NCBI GenBank assembly: GCA_944470555.2
Contig: OX104128.1
Coordinates: forward strand, 46,979,920-47,043,919
Length of the DNA: 64,000 nucleotides
Direction: 5' to 3'
Source: Heterobilharzia americana
Taxonomy: Eukaryota; Platyhelminthes; Trematoda; Strigeidida; Schistosomatidae
Below are positions 52,801-58,800 of the stretch, piece after piece. The position numbers were made by a program, and so were the translations under genes. How positions within the stretch are numbered: the stretch's first letter is position 1; every line of letters begins with the position of its first letter. The notes under the pieces were generated by a model. The model saw only the letters and a program-made list of their open reading frames with translations. It was not told where the DNA came from and made no database searches.

Positions 52801-55800
52801 GCTATTCAGGATAGTGTATGGACATGCATTTGGATAGAACACGCTTTGTGTGGCCTACGTAACCTACTTTACAAGAGCAGGTAAACTTGCAAACACATAT
52901 AAAGGTGGCCTAAGGCGGTAATTTATCCTTTATACACCTTTGAATCAGTTGTTTATTGAGCCACAGAAGCGGCGTTTTCGGTGTACAGTTTCTTAGATAG
53001 ACAAACAGACAAAACTAACGTAGAACCTCACTCAAATGCACCAATGGTTCAAGTCTCCACACTTCACACTAGTATGCAAAGAACAAGTGGATAGGAAAGA
53101 CTGGTATCAAAATAGATAAAGGTGTATGGGCGTAGAGGAGACTTATAAGTTAAGGTTGGTCAAACCGTTCAGGCTTCAGAAGAAATCAAAGAGTGAATAT
53201 ATCTGCGCGGTTGTAACTGATTTTCAGCCGATTCATCAAGAGTTCTAAATCGCTTATTCCTATCGTCTCACAGATTCTACTCGGGTAGTCTACACCTTCA
53301 AACATGACTCAGAAAAAGATTCAGGGACTTCATAGACTTGATCCAGCCATCCTGGACCCCCTTCCAACCAAATCTAACTTACCCTAGTATTATGCGTCAA
53401 AGTAGGTGGTTCGTTAATCACAGCACACATCTAAGCCACCTCAGTTGAGGAAGACTCATAACCTCATCGACCTCTATCCCTTTTCTTGCCTAGTACCTTT
53501 TGCCTGACGTGGTGATTCCATCATATCCAAGCAATGCAGTGAAAACATTTGTGATCAAAAACTTATAGTTTCATCAAATCTTCCGCTTTTAATGGTCATG
53601 TCTCACAGCCATACAACAGGACAGAACCGATCCCAGCGTAGTATACACATCCTTTGATAGATAGTCGGATATCTTACCAGCTGGTGCCACAGATCACGCA
53701 AGTTGGAAAATACCAAACGGGACTTTTTCATCCCAGCTGAGATTTCAACATCGACTAGCCCGTTTGAACTGATACACCTTCCAAAGTAATTGAAGTGGTC
53801 GATATGTCCCACCTCTTCACTCTCTATCCTCAAACTGGGAGTAGTTGCAGAAGAGCCATGAAGTATCACCTTACATTTGACAGGTGCAAAATATATCCCA
53901 AACACACTCAGATATCTGCTCAGTGTGTTCAGAATACCCTGCATTTTGTCAGGTCATCCACGAACATTCCTTAACACAGCTTCGTGAGTTCAAATAGATC
54001 GCCCTGATTAGCGTTAAATACTTGCTTGGTACTATTTTAATGGCCAGGCAATGACACAAAACAACATGGTCGATGGAGTAGAATGCCAACTTCAGGTCAA
54101 GAAATATGGTAATCATTGACCGCGTGTAGGTACACCTGTGTTCCAGAACCTGTCGAAGGGTGAAAATCTGGCCGTATAGTCAATTATGATCATTGTATTC
54201 GGTACTAACCATCCCCTATGTTTTCTCAGATTTTTCGAAGTTACTTATGAAACTTGATTGTGGTTGCAGGCAGTCAGGAGAAAGCTCTGAACCCAATTTT
54301 TATGTTTGTCAGCAGTCGTCAACATGACGCATCTGCAAGTGCTAGAGAACTGACGTCCACTCAGAGACCCAAACCTCCGTCACTGATTGCTACCACCAGT
54401 GACGTTACTAATGAACTATCTAAACCATGGTTGACTTTCTGTACAACCTAATGCGACACACAACTGATGGGTATCAATAAGTATGAAAGCCGCTTCAAGT
54501 GGTGCTTCTTAACTTTGCTTTCAGCAACTAAACATCAATTACTACACAGAAGTGCTAAGTCTCCAAGCTTTTCGACTACATTGGAAAGTGGTCATCAAAA
54601 TCTAGGTATAGACGGGATGAAACTACTCTCCTAATACACTCCAGTAACCACTGAATATATTTATAGGTAACTGTCACCAATTAAAGCTGGAAGTAGATAT
54701 ACGTACTCTATTTCTAGAGTCACTAGAAACTTCAAATGTGTTCCACTGTTTATTTTTAAGGAATACAGAGTTCGTCTTTTAATTACTAAGGCAACTGGAA
54801 GATTATTAACGTCTGTTTCTAAATAGTCAACACGTGAAAGAATGAATTCAACAGAAGAACTCAATTTATACCTTAAATTTTAGATATGACACTCTTTTCT
54901 TCCATATTCTTCATTCGTTTATTCATATATGCACTAAATTCTCTTTGACATGATGGAGCATATTGTCTAGAATGTCAATAATAGCTTCATGATTAAACCA
55001 TCCAGCCCAGATAACACAACACTATCAAAAACTAATTCTCTTTAAATATGTTATTTTTCTGCTTTGTTGATTGTCGCTATTTCGCTGTTGCTAAGTACGA
55101 CAGCTTGTAATTTGTTTGTTTCCAAATTGTTTTTTTTCTAAATAATTCCACATCTTACTTCTTTTATTTTTCTTCCTAGAGCTCATTTAGAGTAGACTGT
55201 CAGACCAGTGACCCAGAGAATACTTTCTCAAATCCTGTTACAACCGACGTTTCCACATTAGTTATCGCCTCATTTCCCAGGATCAGCCTTTAAAATTCTG
55301 GCTATTCCAAATAAACTCATCATCACGAGATTTCTTGTTTTATTTTACCTTAAAGAAGTGTGGAAGCTTTGATTATGTACTAACCTTACATCTGATGAAA
55401 TTAAGCCATATTTTAGTCAGTTCATTGATCTTCATCCAATGATATTAAAAACAAATAAGAATTCAACTCAGCTGTTTTATAAATTAGTTTAAAAATCACC
55501 ATTAGGTCATAAAACAAAAGACGTATGGCGAAAAGTCACTCTTTTTTGTGAAATCATTCTCAAGCTGTACAGCCGCATATAAATACTCTATTCAGACAGT
55601 AACATGAGGACATTTTACGGCTCTCTCTTAGAACGTTTGATTGATTATGACCACCCGGTAAATGAAGAAAACAACTTCAGTGTCATTTACAGAGTTCATG
55701 CAAATCTCGTGAAAGTTGTACACTTAAAACTTCTTCAAAATGCAGAAGCCATGACAATTAATATTTTGAGGTCTGAACTCTGCCTTCAAAATAAATTTGT

Positions 55801-58800
55801 CCAGTCACCTGAGTTACAATGGACGTAACCTATAAGAATATTTTTACCTTCGAAAATCTTTTCATTCAGTTCTTATCACATGACATTTCTCTACTCCCAT
55901 AATTCTGATTTCTCTTTACATTCACAGTGTTACTTTATTTAGCTTAGTAACCAAATACTGGTTCCGTCTTGATAAGTCTTCTTCTCATTATTATTTCAAA
56001 CACTACGTAATTCCTTTTTTCTGGTTTCTTGATTTATAATCACATCTGAACTTCGTTTAAAATATTTCATGAAATATTCCTTTTCTGTTAGTGTAAATAG
56101 TATAGTTACATGCGATTGTACAGCTTAAGAATGATATCGCTGAAAAAAGTGACTCTTCGCTATACGTCGTTTGTTTTATCCCTTACAAAGGTTTATTTAT
56201 TAGGTTATGAACCACACTCTACCTGTCATCCATATATTAGTAATGCTACTTGGTTCCGCATAACTACTCTAGTTGTTAAGACCTGAGGTTCAATGGTATA
56301 AAACGATGACTATCAACCATTGAGTCATTGGTTCTAGCTCGCTCCGCCTATCAGGATTTGGGCAGCCTGGTACTATCACTAGCCCTCAGACACCAGATAT
56401 GAGGGCACTGACAACTACACGGATGTGCACAAGGTGACTAAGTCCGTTTCCTTCCATCCTTACTTTAATTATTGTAGTGTTTCAATCTGTAGTCATCTGA
56501 TTGTCAGTTGTGTTCAGTCTAATGAACCACACTGCGTATATTTGAACATAACCTTGAATATTTTCAGTTTACCATCAATTTGTTTTTTTAATTTTCACTT
56601 TTATCCAGGTCTCCTTACTTTTCGAAGTGGAAGATTTGTCTGTGGCCTCTCCGGCAACTGTATCACGTTGTGGTATGGTGTATAATGATGTTAATGATTT
56701 AGGATGGTGGCCTTTAGTTGAATCATGGTTATCTAAAAAGAAAGATAAGACACTAGTTGAACAAACAAGACGTTTTTTCACTAAATACATTGATAATCTC
56801 TACGATCATATCAGATTAAATTGTAATGTTGTCATTTCAATGAGTCTAGCTAATACAATTATTTCACTGTGTAAACTGTATGATTGTCTGGCGACTCCTG
56901 AAGTTTGGGTAAGTACAACAGTATTGCGTAACCATTCTCGCCTTGTTCTTAATTAAAGGGTCTACACTAAAATAACAAATTAGCACTAATTAAACTTATT
57001 TTTTAAGGGAAAAATCACAAAGTACTCAACTTATTTGTATATAGTTTGACATACTATCCTGTTGGTCGCATCTACACTACAGATGGAAACGATGTTGCCC
57101 CACTCACCTCTCTCAAACTTACAAACGACTACAAAATATAATTAAGTGGAACAAATTTCACTTCTAACCTTCGAATAACTTTCTTCTGTAATATGTGAAA
57201 AATAAGCTGACACAGTGAGTTAAATCAACGTGCATATACCAGTTTACTTGCTCTTGGGGAGCGGAATACACCGGTTGCACCATGTGCCCGCTATCAAAAC
57301 TTACTCGAGACCACTGTGCTGCCTGCCTACCAAAGGGACAATGGAAATGGATCTTCAACACGGTGACAGAACACCGCGTAAACTCAGGTCATACAGCTCC
57401 CTCCTAAGACTCTTTCAAATCCCTTTGCAAGTTTCATCAAGTTACTTAAAAGAAGTCAGATCAAGTTTAGGACAAAGAATAAGAAACTCAAATTGTTTTC
57501 ATTTTTTAAATGCTTTAGAAAGTATCTTTAGCAAACCAAATATCTCTTCATTTGTTCTTAAAGATAGAAAATAGTACAAATCATGTTGAAAGAACATACA
57601 TAGTGGGTGCTACTGATCAGAATGGACATAAGTAGTATATGTTCAGAGGGCTGCAGAAATCACAAGCAATTACCAGCGATGGGTAAATATTCTGCCCAGA
57701 GAAACTAAAGAGACAATGTGGGCGTATTAGAGAAAATCGAAATAGAAGCAGAAGAGGAAATGAAGCATGTTGTGCAAATGACTGTTTTAGTGGAAAGTGT
57801 ACGACATATCATCACTACTGTTCAAGATATCAGTAATAAACATTCCTTCATGCATCTCAGTCTTATCGTTTCCCACACATATACATGATGTATATGAGGC
57901 TGTTGTTTCATATGTTACTCGTGAAATACGTAAATTAAGTTCATTTATTTCCACATAGTTTCATTCAGTTTGTCGGAATTGCATTATCATTTACTCTTAA
58001 AATTATGATGTTAAAATGTTAGTGTGAGTAAACTTTAAGCGATTAAATATTATGATCCAGAAAAAGATAAGCTTCTTGGTATGAATGAAATGACTCTCAG
58101 AAGAGTCATTCTCTTTGTCTTCATACTACCCTGTTATGATAATGTTGGCAAATTTAAAGTGGTTTTCAAATGACTTCATTTGTGATGATGTTAAATAGTT
58201 TTGTTATGAATTCATTCGGTTAACAACGTCATGAATCTGTTCAACAACCAGTCTTAAGCCTCGATAATTTAAGTATACTTAAAACATGCTTAATCGTTGG
58301 GTTTATCAAGTCATTTCTCACATTAAAAAGCCGGTAACTTAAAAAGGCGCCGACATAAAAAGTATTTAAATAAGACGATCTTGAAAAACCAACCAGGTTG
58401 GTGATGACGATCGAGCTATGAACCAGATTTTCAGTGACAACATTCAAACATTCAAACGGCAATCAAACACACTACTTTTCAGAAAAGAAAGCCTATATAG
58501 CACATTAGTTGGCATATAATTCCCAGTCCATAAAAGTTTATGGTTGAGGATTTCCTTTTTAAGTTAAGTACATACAAGTTTTCTATTGAAAATTTTGTTA
58601 TCAGTCTACCCATGGACAACTGGAATACATCAGAACACAGTAACTATAGGTTCTATGCTGACTAGGGCTGTTTGAGATTAGGTGGTCTGCACTTCCTTGG
58701 TAATCATATCCAGGTTCAGCTTTATGTTATTGGTTATAGTTTCCGGTCGTTGATTGAACCGAATTGACTAGTCTGTATTAGCATACGGGTTGCTGTGCCT

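Larger units (their letters stand above)
49758..56608 (+). other. Intron 13
   Basis: The longest intron here (6.85 kb). It holds MITE M4 right after the donor, Sm-alpha-like halves (50264-50460 minus; 50580-50760 plus), a Penelope-like fragment (52485-52960), a minus-strand second-family LINE fragment (52995-54300), another Penelope-like fragment (55600-55830) and a family C SINE (56262-56440). 50770-52480 and 54500-55580 show nothing recognisable. Confidence 0.85.

Noticed and set aside
57230..57574. 114-codon plus-strand frame in intron 14
   Set aside because: No domain, no splice or repeat context, and an overlapping minus-strand frame of equal quality; treated as chance.
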